5,385 nt of DNA. Origin: Lysobacterales bacterium (lineage in GTDB: Bacteria > Pseudomonadota > Gammaproteobacteria > Xanthomonadales > SZUA-5). This document shows positions 1-5,385 of this stretch, in pieces. Location: NCBI GenBank assembly GCA_024710675.1, contig JANJUH010000264.1:1-5385 (forward strand), read 5' to 3'. Made by a program: the position numbers and the translations under genes. The notes beneath the pieces were generated by a model. It was not told the DNA's origin. It did not search any database and saw nothing but the letters and a program-made list of their open reading frames with translations. The number at the start of each line of letters is the position of its first letter. Position 1 is the stretch's first letter.

Positions 1-72
1 CTGGTACTCCTCGAAGCCCTGGCGCACCCAGACCGGCGCGCGCTCGGCAATGGTCAGCAGGTGCGCGCGCAT
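1..72 (-). CDS. rlmH: RlmH, 23S rRNA (pseudouridine1915-N3)-methyltransferase, N-terminal fragment
   Basis: Only the first 24 codons are inside the window; the gene continues past base 1. The visible peptide reads MRAHLLTIAERAPVWVRQGF followed by EEYQ. It fits the start of RlmH, whose E. coli form begins MKLQL and has a conserved P-x-W-V-x-x-G-F-x-E-Y stretch at this position. RlmH is a small SPOUT-class enzyme that methylates pseudouridine 1915 in helix 69 of 23S rRNA, acting on assembled 70S ribosomes. The SAM-binding knot lies outside the window and cannot be checked. The ATG at 72-70 is 9 nt after the rsfS stop and in the same reading frame. I see no strong Shine-Dalgarno, so translation may be coupled to rsfS. 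The usual rsfS-rlmH adjacency supports the call. Confidence 0.88.
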   Translation of the reverse strand, partial: MRAHLLTIAERAPVWVRQGFEEYQ

Positions 73-81
73 GGCCGTCGC

Positions 82-861
82 TCAGGCCGGTGTTGCGCGC
101 GACTCTTCCGCCATGGTCCACAGGCGCTCGAGCGCATAGAACTCGCGGGTGCGCGGCAGCATCACGTGGATCACGGTGTCACCGAGGTCGACCAGCACCC
201 ACTCCGCTTCTTTCTCGCCCTCGACACCCAGCGGCATCATGCCGAGCTTCTTGGCGGTGACCACCACCTCGTCGGCCATCGACTTGACGTGGCGGGTCGA
301 GGTGCCGGTGGCAATGACGATGCAGTCGGTGACGCTGGTCTTGCCGCGCACGTCGATCTGCTTGAGGTCGACCGCCTTCATCGAATCGAGGCGGGCCACG
401 ACAGCTTCGCGGACGCGCTCGTCGATCGGCTTCTCGACCGGCTTGCGCGCGCGCGCAGCCACAGGCTTCGCCTTCGGGGCTGCAGTGGTGGCGCGCGTGC
501 TGGCGGGCTTGGGCTTGGCTTCCTTGGCGGCATTGCCCGGTTTGGGCGTCGCCTTGGCCGGCTTGGCGGCCGTCGCCTTTGCAACCGGCTTCCGCACTGG
601 CGTGACCGCGGCAGCGGCTGCCTTGCTGGCGCGGGCAGGTTTGGCCGCAACCGGGGCGGCAGCCGGCCCAGCGCGGCTGGCGGCGGGCTTCGCCGACTTG
701 GCGGGCGCAGCCACGGCCTTGCTGGCAGCGCGACGCGGCGCCTTTACGGGTGCCTGGACTGGCGCTTCGGTGGCGGTGGCAGCGGCCTTGGCCGCGGTGC
801 TGCGCTTGCGCGGCTGTTCGGCGCCGGACTTCGCGGGGGTGGACTTTCGAGTGACGGGCAA
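82..861 (-). CDS. rsfS: RsfS ribosome silencing factor with a long basic N-terminal extension
   Basis: RsfS (RsfA/YbeB, DUF143/Iojap family) binds ribosomal protein uL14 on the large subunit and blocks subunit joining when nutrients are scarce. The conserved domain fills the C-terminal part, from about residue 146 to the end of 259. Diagnostic stretches are TDCIVIATGTSTRHV, PLGVEGEKEAEWVLVDLGD and VIHVMLPRTREFYALERLW, which match E. coli RsfS closely. Family members are usually about 105-130 residues. Here about 145 extra residues precede the domain, made almost entirely of Ala, Lys, Pro, Arg, Thr and Val in AKPA/KPAA-like runs, resembling histone H1-like or AlgP-type tails and probably disordered. 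I chose the TTG at 861-859 because GGAGGA lies 9 nt upstream. A second in-frame TTG at 903-901 overlaps the nadD stop and would add 14 residues (273 aa). There is no good start close to the domain, so the extension appears genuine. The domain call is firm; the role of the tail is unknown. Confidence 0.93.
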   Translation of the reverse strand: MPVTRKSTPAKSGAEQPRKRSTAAKAAATATEAPVQAPVKAPRRAASKAVAAPAKSAKPAASRAGPAAAPVAAKPARASKAAAAAVTPVRKPVAKATAAKPAKATPKPGNAAKEAKPKPASTRATTAAPKAKPVAARARKPVEKPIDERVREAVVARLDSMKAVDLKQIDVRGKTSVTDCIVIATGTSTRHVKSMADEVVVTAKKLGMMPLGVEGEKEAEWVLVDLGDTVIHVMLPRTREFYALERLWTMAEESRATPA

Positions 862-870
862 GTTTGCGTT

Positions 871-876
871 TCCTCC
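871..876 (-). promoter_or_regulatory. Shine-Dalgarno of rsfS
   Basis: The minus strand reads GGAGGA here, 9 nt before TTG at 861-859. It is the strongest ribosome binding site in the window and decides the rsfS start in favour of this TTG over the one at 903. It lies in the gap between the nadD stop and rsfS. Confidence 0.65.
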
Positions 877-899
877 GGGGACCTTGGCGGGAGTCGGCC

Positions 900-1544
900 T
901 CAACGGTCCCGACGATAGAGGCCGTGTTGATCGATCAGCGCCAGCACGGCGGCCGGCACCAGGTGGGCCAGCGAGCGGCCTTCGGCCAGTCGCTGGCGGA
1001 TCAGGGTCGAGGACACCGGGATCGGCGGGATCTCGATGCGAATCAGGGCGCCAGCCGGCTGGCCGGCCAGGGTGGATGCATCGGCCGGTCCCGCCTGCGC
1101 GAGCAGGGTTTCGAGCCGCGGGTCCAGGCGCTGGTGGGAATCAGGGCGCGTCAACACAGCCAGATGGGCCAGGCCGATCAGTTCCTCCCAACGGTGCCAG
1201 GACGGCAGGCCGGCGAAGGCATCGGCGCCCATGGCGAGCACGATGGGCCTGTCACCCTCCTCGGTGCGCAGCGCGCTGAGGGTATCGACGGTATACGAGG
1301 GCCCTGGTCGATCGAGTTCTCGCGCATCGACACGGATTCCGGTGAGGCCGCTCGCAGCCGCTTCGAGCATGGCCAGTCGCTGCGAGGGGCTGGCGCCCGG
1401 CTGCGGACGGTGCGGCGGCACGGCACACGGCATCAGCCGCAGTTCGGCGGCCGACAGCGCCTCAGCGAGTTCGATCGCGGCGCGCAGGTGCCCGATGTGC
1501 ACCGGGTCGAAGGTGCCCCCAAGGATCGCCAGCACGCCCTTCAT
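900..1544 (-). CDS. nadD: NadD, nicotinate-nucleotide adenylyltransferase
   Basis: NadD transfers AMP from ATP to nicotinate mononucleotide, giving deamido-NAD, the penultimate step of NAD synthesis in the cytoplasm. The 214-residue protein has the family's normal length. It opens with the nucleotidyltransferase signature GGTFDPVHIGH (residues 9-19, with the HxGH at 16-19). PPHR follows at 43-46, PGPSYTVDTL at 80-89, and GADAF then LPSWHRWEEL at 106-122. The C-terminal SSTLIR motif (178-183) is the ISSTxIR element of the ATP site. All expected motifs are intact. The ATG at 1544-1542 overlaps the holA TGA by 4 nt (ATGA), indicating translational coupling. A GGAAG inside the end of holA (1553-1557) sits 8 nt upstream of the start. 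rsfS follows within 38 nt, the common nadD-rsfS pairing. Confidence 0.97.
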   Translation of the reverse strand: MKGVLAILGGTFDPVHIGHLRAAIELAEALSAAELRLMPCAVPPHRPQPGASPSQRLAMLEAAASGLTGIRVDARELDRPGPSYTVDTLSALRTEEGDRPIVLAMGADAFAGLPSWHRWEELIGLAHLAVLTRPDSHQRLDPRLETLLAQAGPADASTLAGQPAGALIRIEIPPIPVSSTLIRQRLAEGRSLAHLVPAAVLALIDQHGLYRRDR

Positions 1545-2557
1545 GCGGCGAACTTCCGGCTCTGGGCGCCGCTGCTGGCTGCGCGCATCAGCCAGCGCTC
1601 CAGCGCCAGCCAGGGCGGGTCGGCCGAGCGGCCCTTGACCGCGCGATCGACCGCCGGGGCTTCGGCCAGTGCGCGCGACCAGTCGCGATCGAGCGCGCGT
1701 TCGTAGACCGGCTGGCGATGCGCCGGCACGCGCGCCTCGAACCAGTAGTTGCGCGAGAGCTGGCCGCGCTCGCGCAGCGCCTGCGCGACCGCGAGCAGGG
1801 TGACCTGGCTGACCGCATGCGCGGCGGCTTCGGCCGGTGCATAGCCCTCTGCGGCGAGCGCGGCCAACACCTCGCGCAGGCGTACCGGCTGGCGGGCCAG
1901 CACCGCCTCGAACAGTGCATAGACGTCATAGCGCGCATGATCACCGACGAGATCGACCAGCGCGGCGGCGTCCAGAGGCGAATCACCCGCCAGGAGCGCC
2001 AGTTTGCGCAGTTCCTGCGAAGCCGCAAGGAGGTTGCCTTCGGTCCGCGCCGCCAGTTCCTGCACGGCATCTTCGCCCAGGCGTACACCCAGTGCGGCGG
2101 CGCGCTCGCGGATCCAGGCGGGCAATGCCTCGGGCTTTACCGGCCACAGGCCGAGGACCACGCCATGACGATCGAATGCCTCGACCCAGGGCAGCTTCTC
2201 GATCGTGCGTGACCACTCCGGCATTTGCACCAGCAGCGTGTCGGCGCCGGGATCGGCGAGGATGGATGTGAGTGCTGCCGCGCCTTCGACGGTCAGCTTG
2301 GCATTGGGCATGCGCAGCTCGATCAGGCGCCGCGTCGAGAACAGGCCCATGCTGCGGGTTTCCATGACGAATCCGGGCCAGTCGAAGCCGGACTGCAGAT
2401 CGTGCACCAGCCGCTCGCCCACGCCCTGCGCCAGCGCGGCGGCGCGCACCTGGTCTGCGGCTTCCTGCACCAGCAGGGGCTCTGCGCCGGCAATCAGGTA
2501 CGCCGGCCCCACGCCCCTGGCAAGTTGGCGCTTCAGTTGGTCAGGGTTGGCCCGCAT
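1541..2557 (-). CDS. holA: HolA, DNA polymerase III delta subunit (clamp loader)
   Basis: HolA is the delta subunit of the clamp-loader complex; it opens the beta sliding clamp so it can be loaded on primed DNA. The protein is 338 residues, close to the 343 of E. coli. The N-terminus (PDQLKRQLARGVGPAYLIAG) matches the family pattern PEQL..QL......YLL.G, then PLLVQEAADQVR. The beta-interaction element is visible as SMGLFSTRRLIEL, with M70-G71-L72-F73 at the place of the E. coli MSLF (Leu73/Phe74). Domain II/III hallmarks follow: LPAWIRERAAALGVRL, then EGNLLAASQELRKLALL at about residues 173-189. The C-terminal collar domain ends in WLALERWL. Delta has no functional ATP-binding P-loop, and none is seen. 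The ATG at 2557 lacks an obvious Shine-Dalgarno but agrees with the family N-terminus. In many gammaproteobacteria leuS and lptE lie directly upstream; here a CheW-like gene does. Confidence 0.95.
   Translation of the reverse strand: MRANPDQLKRQLARGVGPAYLIAGAEPLLVQEAADQVRAAALAQGVGERLVHDLQSGFDWPGFVMETRSMGLFSTRRLIELRMPNAKLTVEGAAALTSILADPGADTLLVQMPEWSRTIEKLPWVEAFDRHGVVLGLWPVKPEALPAWIRERAAALGVRLGEDAVQELAARTEGNLLAASQELRKLALLAGDSPLDAAALVDLVGDHARYDVYALFEAVLARQPVRLREVLAALAAEGYAPAEAAAHAVSQVTLLAVAQALRERGQLSRNYWFEARVPAHRQPVYERALDRDWSRALAEAPAVDRAVKGRSADPPWLALERWLMRAASSGAQSRKFAA
1553..1557 (-). promoter_or_regulatory. Shine-Dalgarno of nadD inside the holA 3' end
   Basis: The minus strand reads GGAAG, 8 nt before the nadD ATG and within the last codons of holA. 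It supports the ATG at 1544 and re-initiation across the 4-nt ATGA overlap. Confidence 0.5.
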
Positions 2558-2647
2558 TGCCGGACGCTGCCCGTCAGAGGGGCTGGTGCGAACCGTGCAG
2601 GCATGCCATCGCCCGGATCGGCGAGCGCCTGCGAGTGCTGACGCTCC

Positions 2648-3112
2648 TCATGCCGCGGCGATGCAATCGGCAATGAGCTGCTCGATCTGGCCGAGGTCGG
2701 GGATCACGGCCTGGTCGTCGCGCACCAGCACGTTCATCAGCACGCCAGGGCGGGTCGGCATGGCCTCGTTGGCCGCCACCAGCACATCCGGACTGATCGT
2801 GGTCAGGCGCGGGAAGCCCTGCGCCAGCATCGCGATGTAGGGCATGCGCGCGTGACCGCCGAGCGCCTTCAGCACGGTGACTCGGGTACCGCGCGAGCCT
2901 TCGTCGAGTGACATGCCTGCCAACTGTGAAAAGGAGAACAAGGGCAGGCGCCAGCCGCGCCAGTTGACCCGCCCGAGCAGCCATTCCGGCGCATTCGGGA
3001 TCTTCTCCGGCACCGAGAGCGTGATCACCTCGGCGACGTTCGCGTTCGGGAGCAGCACGCGACCATTGGTGACCGGGATCATCAGTCCGCGAATTTCGCG
3101 CTGTTCGTTCAT
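2648..3112 (-). CDS. chpC: ChpC-like CheW-domain adaptor of the Pil-Chp chemosensory system
   Basis: This 154-residue protein consists of a single CheW-like domain. CheW proteins couple chemoreceptors to the CheA-type kinase at the inner membrane. In the Pil-Chp system PilI is the main adaptor and ChpC an accessory one. The central stretch WLLGRVNWRGWRLPLFSFSQ (residues 44-63) matches the CheW core (G-x-x-N-x-R-G-x-x-x-P-x-x-x-L), with Arg52 at the conserved NxRG position. The alternation of beta segments before (GRVLLPNANVAEVI) and after (PYIAMLAQGF, GVLMNVLV) fits the fold. I chose ATG 3112 because GGGAG lies 7 nt upstream. A GTG at 3118 would add two residues but sits only 1 nt from that GGGAG. 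The position directly after the CheB-like gene matches the chpA-chpB-chpC order of Pseudomonas. The CheW-like domain is clear; the name chpC rests on context. Confidence 0.85.
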   Translation of the reverse strand: MNEQREIRGLMIPVTNGRVLLPNANVAEVITLSVPEKIPNAPEWLLGRVNWRGWRLPLFSFSQLAGMSLDEGSRGTRVTVLKALGGHARMPYIAMLAQGFPRLTTISPDVLVAANEAMPTRPGVLMNVLVRDDQAVIPDLGQIEQLIADCIAAA

Positions 3113-3119
3113 CAGCACA

Positions 3120-3124
3120 CTCCC
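3120..3124 (-). promoter_or_regulatory. Shine-Dalgarno of the chpC-like gene
   Basis: The minus strand reads GGGAG 7 nt before ATG 3112 but only 1 nt before the alternative GTG 3118, so it decides the start in favour of the ATG. Confidence 0.5.
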
Positions 3125-3142
3125 GTTCCGGGGTACGGACGA

Positions 3143-3170
3143 CCTGGGCGACCGCTCGGTTCGCGCCAGG
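3143..3170 (-). other. Imperfect hairpin in the chpB-chpC intergenic gap
   Basis: An inverted repeat fills almost half of the 61-nt gap between the ChpB-like stop and the ChpC-like start. In plus-strand coordinates CCTGG (3143-3147), GCGA (3148-3151) and CC pair with GG, TCGC (3161-3164) and CCAGG (3166-3170). That makes 11 base pairs with two single-base bulges (3160 and 3165) and a 4-nt loop (GCTC). On the transcript the stem is not followed by a U-run, so it does not look like an intrinsic terminator. It could act as a processing, stability or attenuation element between the two cistrons, or be a chance fold in GC-rich DNA. Confidence 0.4.
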
Positions 3171-3173
3171 CCC

Positions 3174-5114
3174 TCATGACAAGACTTCGAGCACGCGATC
3201 GGCGAGTTCGACGGGACTGCCCTCGAAGCGCACCAGACCCTGCGCCTTGACGCCGTCGATCATCGAGGCCACCACGCAGGAGGAGCGCTCCTGCACCCAC
3301 ACCTGCCCACCGCGTGCGATGAGTTGGCGCGCGCCTTCGAGCGCATCGCTGCCCATGCCGCTGAACAGGATCAGGGTGGCGCGGTCACCGAAACGCTCGA
3401 TGGCATCGCTGACAAGCTGGTCGATGGAGGGGCTGTAGGGCGAGTCCCCGGTGTTCGGCTGCAATTGGACGTGTCCGCTGGAATCGATCGCCAGTCGCTG
3501 GTCGGACGGGGCCACGACGGCTTCGCCGTGGCGCAGGCGCTCGCCGGATTTCGGGAAACGCACGGCCAGGGCGGTCGCCGCGTCGAGTTGGCTGGCCATC
3601 ATCTGCAGGAACTCGGCACCCATGTGCTGGGCAATGATGAACGCCGCCGGGACCTGTGCTGGCAAGCGGGCTAGAAAGGCCTTCATGGCCTCGGGTCCAC
3701 CAATCGAGCCACCGAGCACGAACACGCGATCGAGGTCGGGCAGGGAGATTTCGGCAGAGCTGCCGGCTGCGCCCGAGGTCGGCGCGAACAGCGCGTCGAG
3801 GGGATCGATGAGGGCCGTTTCGGCCGCCACCGGCGCGCTCTCCCCGCTCATCGGCTCGAGCTCGAAACCGAAGTCGAAGTCGGCGACGGCAATGGGCTCC
3901 TCGACCGGCGTTGCGGGCGCAGGCGAACCCGGACTCAGGGCCGTGTCGGTCTCGATGGGTTCGAGTTCGAGTTCGACCATACCCAGTTCGAGTGTTTCGA
4001 TGCCTATGGCTGCGTCGGACTCGGGAAGCGGCGCCGACAGCTGGCTGTCCTCGGCCGGGTCGGCAAACAGGGCGTCGAGATCGGCCAGGTCCGACACCAA
4101 CTCGTCGACTGCCGGCCGGGAGACCGGTGCTGCCGCCTGCTCCATGGCCGCGGCTATCCTGTCGGCGTCCCCGTCGTCCACCGGGCGCCCGGCTGCCAAG
4201 GGAGGACTTGCTTCCGCAGCGATGCCACCCGAAGGAATCTGGTCCAGGCTGAAATCCGCCAGCAAGGCGCTCAGGTCGATCTCGGAATCCACTTCGGCGG
4301 CGTTGCGTGCAGGCGGTGCTTGTTCCACGGCGGGGGCCGGGGGACTGGCTTCCTCGGCGAAGAGCGCATCCAGGTCGGCCAAGGCCAGTTTGGAGGAATC
4401 CATCGTTCCGCTGTCGGCGGGGGCAACGAAGAGCGCATCGAAGTCGGCATCGCCGGAGGCTGCCGGCGCAGGGGCTTCCGCAGCCGCCTCGCTGCCGGCG
4501 CTTGCCGATGGGCTGTCGAACAGGGCATCGAGGTCGACCATGGCCCCCTGGGCCTGCTCCGGGCTGTCCTCCGCGATCGCAGGCGACGATTCGCTCACGC
4601 CGGCACTGACGAAGAGCATGTCGATGTCGACGGCGTCGGCACTCTGCTGCACGGCTGCCGGCTCCGTCGCGCCTGAAGGCGGTTCGGCAAGCACCCCGGC
4701 GGCAGCGGGTCTGGCCGGCTCGACGACCCGCGCGGCGGGTGCCGGAATGGCTTCGGCGCCAGGTGGCGGCGGAGGCACCAGGCTCCCGCCGCCCTTGACC
4801 TTGGCCGAGAGGTGGCGCAGCCAGCGCGCCCGGTCCCAGCCGGAGAGGTCACTCGAGGCTTCGGGGTCGTTGTAGATCACCGGCTGCGACAAACCGTCCA
4901 GCCGCTCCATGACCTCGTCGAGCAGGTCCTCGAGTTCGGGGTCGAGATTGACCACCACCGCATCGACATCCGCGGCGAGCAGCGTCGCTGCGTCGAGAGT
5001 CTCGGCGCGGGATTCGGCGGCGACGATGACCCCGGCGTTGGCCAAAGCCGTACGCAGCGCCTCGCTGCCGCCGGCCTGCTGGTAGACGAGGGCGATACGG
5101 ACGTCAGTGGACAT
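3174..5114 (-). CDS. chpB: ChpB-like CheB-family methylesterase with long repeat-bearing linker
   Basis: CheB methylesterases remove methyl groups from glutamate residues of chemoreceptors; in Pil-Chp systems the ChpB target is PilJ. Of 646 residues, about 461-646 form the catalytic domain. It has VLGGSIGGPEA (nucleophile Ser470), IIAQHMGAEF (His497) and FSGMGSDALEG (Asp590), so the Ser-His-Asp triad is complete. Residues 3-108 look like a degenerate receiver (beta-strand IALVYQQ, then DAVVVNLDPE). The paired acidic residues after the first strand and the conserved Lys are missing, so phosphorylation like that of CheB is doubtful. A linker of about 350 residues joins them. It begins with PPPPP, is rich in Ala, Pro, Asp, Glu and Ser, has one Lys, and repeats DLDALF-type motifs. 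Pseudomonas ChpB is much shorter (about 340 residues). ATG 5114 is preferred because GGGG lies 7 nt upstream; in-frame ATGs at 5120 and 5138 would add 2 or 8 residues. The start overlaps the upstream kinase gene by 11 nt. Confidence 0.88.
   Translation of the reverse strand: MSTDVRIALVYQQAGGSEALRTALANAGVIVAAESRAETLDAATLLAADVDAVVVNLDPELEDLLDEVMERLDGLSQPVIYNDPEASSDLSGWDRARWLRHLSAKVKGGGSLVPPPPPGAEAIPAPAARVVEPARPAAAGVLAEPPSGATEPAAVQQSADAVDIDMLFVSAGVSESSPAIAEDSPEQAQGAMVDLDALFDSPSASAGSEAAAEAPAPAASGDADFDALFVAPADSGTMDSSKLALADLDALFAEEASPPAPAVEQAPPARNAAEVDSEIDLSALLADFSLDQIPSGGIAAEASPPLAAGRPVDDGDADRIAAAMEQAAAPVSRPAVDELVSDLADLDALFADPAEDSQLSAPLPESDAAIGIETLELGMVELELEPIETDTALSPGSPAPATPVEEPIAVADFDFGFELEPMSGESAPVAAETALIDPLDALFAPTSGAAGSSAEISLPDLDRVFVLGGSIGGPEAMKAFLARLPAQVPAAFIIAQHMGAEFLQMMASQLDAATALAVRFPKSGERLRHGEAVVAPSDQRLAIDSSGHVQLQPNTGDSPYSPSIDQLVSDAIERFGDRATLILFSGMGSDALEGARQLIARGGQVWVQERSSCVVASMIDGVKAQGLVRFEGSPVELADRVLEVLS
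3741..4790 (-). repeat. Acidic linker with recurring DLDALF motifs (protein-level repeat)
   Basis: Within the ChpB-like protein the hexamer D-(L/I/F)-D-(A/M)-L-F recurs at residues 163-168 (DIDMLF), 194-199 (DLDALF), 224-229 (DFDALF), 247-252 (DLDALF) and 345-350 (DLDALF). A sixth copy, PLDALF, is at 438-443. A degenerate one (IDLSALL) is at 279-285, and DLDRVF lies at the catalytic-domain border. The coding positions are 4611-4628, 4518-4535, 4428-4445, 4359-4376, 4065-4082 and 3786-3803. Copies use different synonymous codons (for example GACCTCGATGCCCTGTTC against GATCTCGACGCCCTGTTT), so conservation is in the peptide and not the DNA. Flanks are Ala, Pro, Ser and acidic residues. This suggests short helical docking motifs in a disordered tether. 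Confidence 0.8.
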
Positions 5115-5385
5115 GGACATGCCCCGTTTCGAGCGCATCCTGCACGTTCTTCAGCAGATCGGCCTCCTGGTAGGGCTTGCCGAGGTAACGATCGACGCCC
5201 ACTTCGAGCGCGCGCTGGCGATGCTTCTCGCCGGTACGCGAGGTGATCATGATGATCGGGATGTGCTTCAGGCGCGGATCGTTGCGGATGTAGGTCGCGA
5301 CCTCGTAACCGTCCATGCGCGGCATTTCGATGTCGAGCAGGATGACATCGGGGATGCGGTCCTGGAGCTGCTCGACCGCGTCGAG
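5104..5385 (-). CDS. chpA: ChpA/PilL-type hybrid histidine kinase, C-terminal receiver domain (partial)
   Basis: The open frame runs in from the right edge; the last 93 residues and TGA are visible. They form most of a CheY-like receiver. PDVILLDIEMPRMDGYEV carries the phospho-acceptor Asp (18th visible residue, codon 5334-5332). IIMITSRTGEKH contains the conserved Thr/Ser (Thr48), and VDRYLGKPYQE contains the conserved Lys (Lys70). The protein ends a few residues after the final helix. The MITSRTGEKH and YLGKPYQE wording is typical of the C-terminal receiver of ChpA/PilL, the large CheA-like kinase with multiple Hpt domains that phosphorylates PilG and PilH. The neighbours, a CheB-like then a CheW-like gene, support that identity. 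The kinase and Hpt domains are outside the window, so a stand-alone or other hybrid receiver cannot be ruled out from these residues alone. Confidence 0.82.
   Translation of the reverse strand, partial: LDAVEQLQDRIPDVILLDIEMPRMDGYEVATYIRNDPRLKHIPIIMITSRTGEKHRQRALEVGVDRYLGKPYQEADLLKNVQDALETGHVHVH
5109..5120 (-). repeat. Tandem 6-bp repeat at the chpA/chpB overlap
   Basis: The plus strand reads GGACAT twice in a row, which is ATGTCC ATGTCC on the coding strand. In the kinase frame it encodes part of the terminal HVHVH. In the ChpB-like frame it gives MSMS, two possible start codons 6 nt apart. The downstream ATG (5114) is better spaced from the GGGG at 5122-5125. Confidence 0.7.
5122..5125 (-). 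promoter_or_regulatory. Probable weak Shine-Dalgarno of the chpB-like gene
   Basis: GGGG on the minus strand lies 7 nt before ATG 5114 and 1 nt before ATG 5120, inside the end of the kinase gene. It is short, so the start assignment stays tentative. Confidence 0.35.

Noticed and set aside
427..861. Separate histone-like gene in front of rsfS
   Set aside because: The basic stretch is continuous and in frame with the RsfS domain. I found no stop between them and no well-placed start codon just before the domain.
61..918. 285-codon plus-strand open frame opposite rsfS
   Set aside because: It is a shadow of the repetitive Lys/Ala/Pro codons of RsfS. The Gly/Arg/Leu-rich product looks artefactual.
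149..1279. 376-codon plus-strand open frame across rsfS and nadD
   Set aside because: It spans two well-supported minus-strand genes and their gap. The translated product is low-complexity Ala/Arg/Gly without recognisable motifs.
2609..2624. Possible terminator after the CheW-like gene
   Set aside because: The stem is only 5 bp and no U-run follows on the transcript, so it is not enough to call an intrinsic terminator.
3741..4790. Recent tandem DNA duplication as the source of the DLDALF copies
   Set aside because: The copies differ in synonymous codons and their spacing is uneven (23 to about 98 residues), so no nucleotide repeat unit can be defined.
3451..4875. 474-codon open frame on the plus strand opposite the ChpB-like gene
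   Set aside because: It is antisense to a gene with a complete catalytic triad and recognisable motifs. Its translation is Ser/Ala/Gly-rich with no family resemblance, and such frames are expected opposite Asp/Ala/Glu-rich coding in GC-rich DNA.

Overview
All convincing genes in this window lie on the minus strand and run right to left in one closely spaced series. The sequence is very GC-rich (about two thirds by eye). The gene types point to a high-GC gammaproteobacterium with type IV pili. A member of the Lysobacterales/Xanthomonadales or a nearby lineage is my best guess, from protein resemblance and gene order only.

Right part (about 2648-5385): the distal end of a Pil-Chp chemosensory cluster, the system that controls type IV pilus twitching and surface responses. 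It contains the C-terminal receiver domain of a ChpA/PilL-type hybrid histidine kinase (cut by the window edge), then an overlapping CheB-family methylesterase (ChpB-like) of about 646 residues, then a CheW-like adaptor (ChpC-like). The ChpB-like protein is the most unusual gene here. A degenerate receiver-like N-terminal domain is joined to an intact CheB catalytic domain by an acidic, Ala/Pro-rich linker of about 350 residues. The linker repeats a short DLDALF motif six times, plus degenerate copies.

Left part (1-2557): a housekeeping run of holA (DNA polymerase III delta subunit), nadD (nicotinate mononucleotide adenylyltransferase), rsfS (ribosome silencing factor) and the first 24 codons of rlmH (23S rRNA methyltransferase). 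holA and nadD overlap by 4 nt. nadD, rsfS and rlmH are separated by short gaps. RsfS carries an unusual basic Lys/Ala/Pro-rich N-terminal extension of about 145 residues.

The two blocks meet at a 90-bp gap (2558-2647) with no clear terminator or promoter, so read-through from the pilus-chemosensory genes into the housekeeping run is possible. No tRNA, rRNA, CRISPR, insertion sequence or phage gene is visible. The large plus-strand open frames look like GC-driven shadows of the minus-strand genes.
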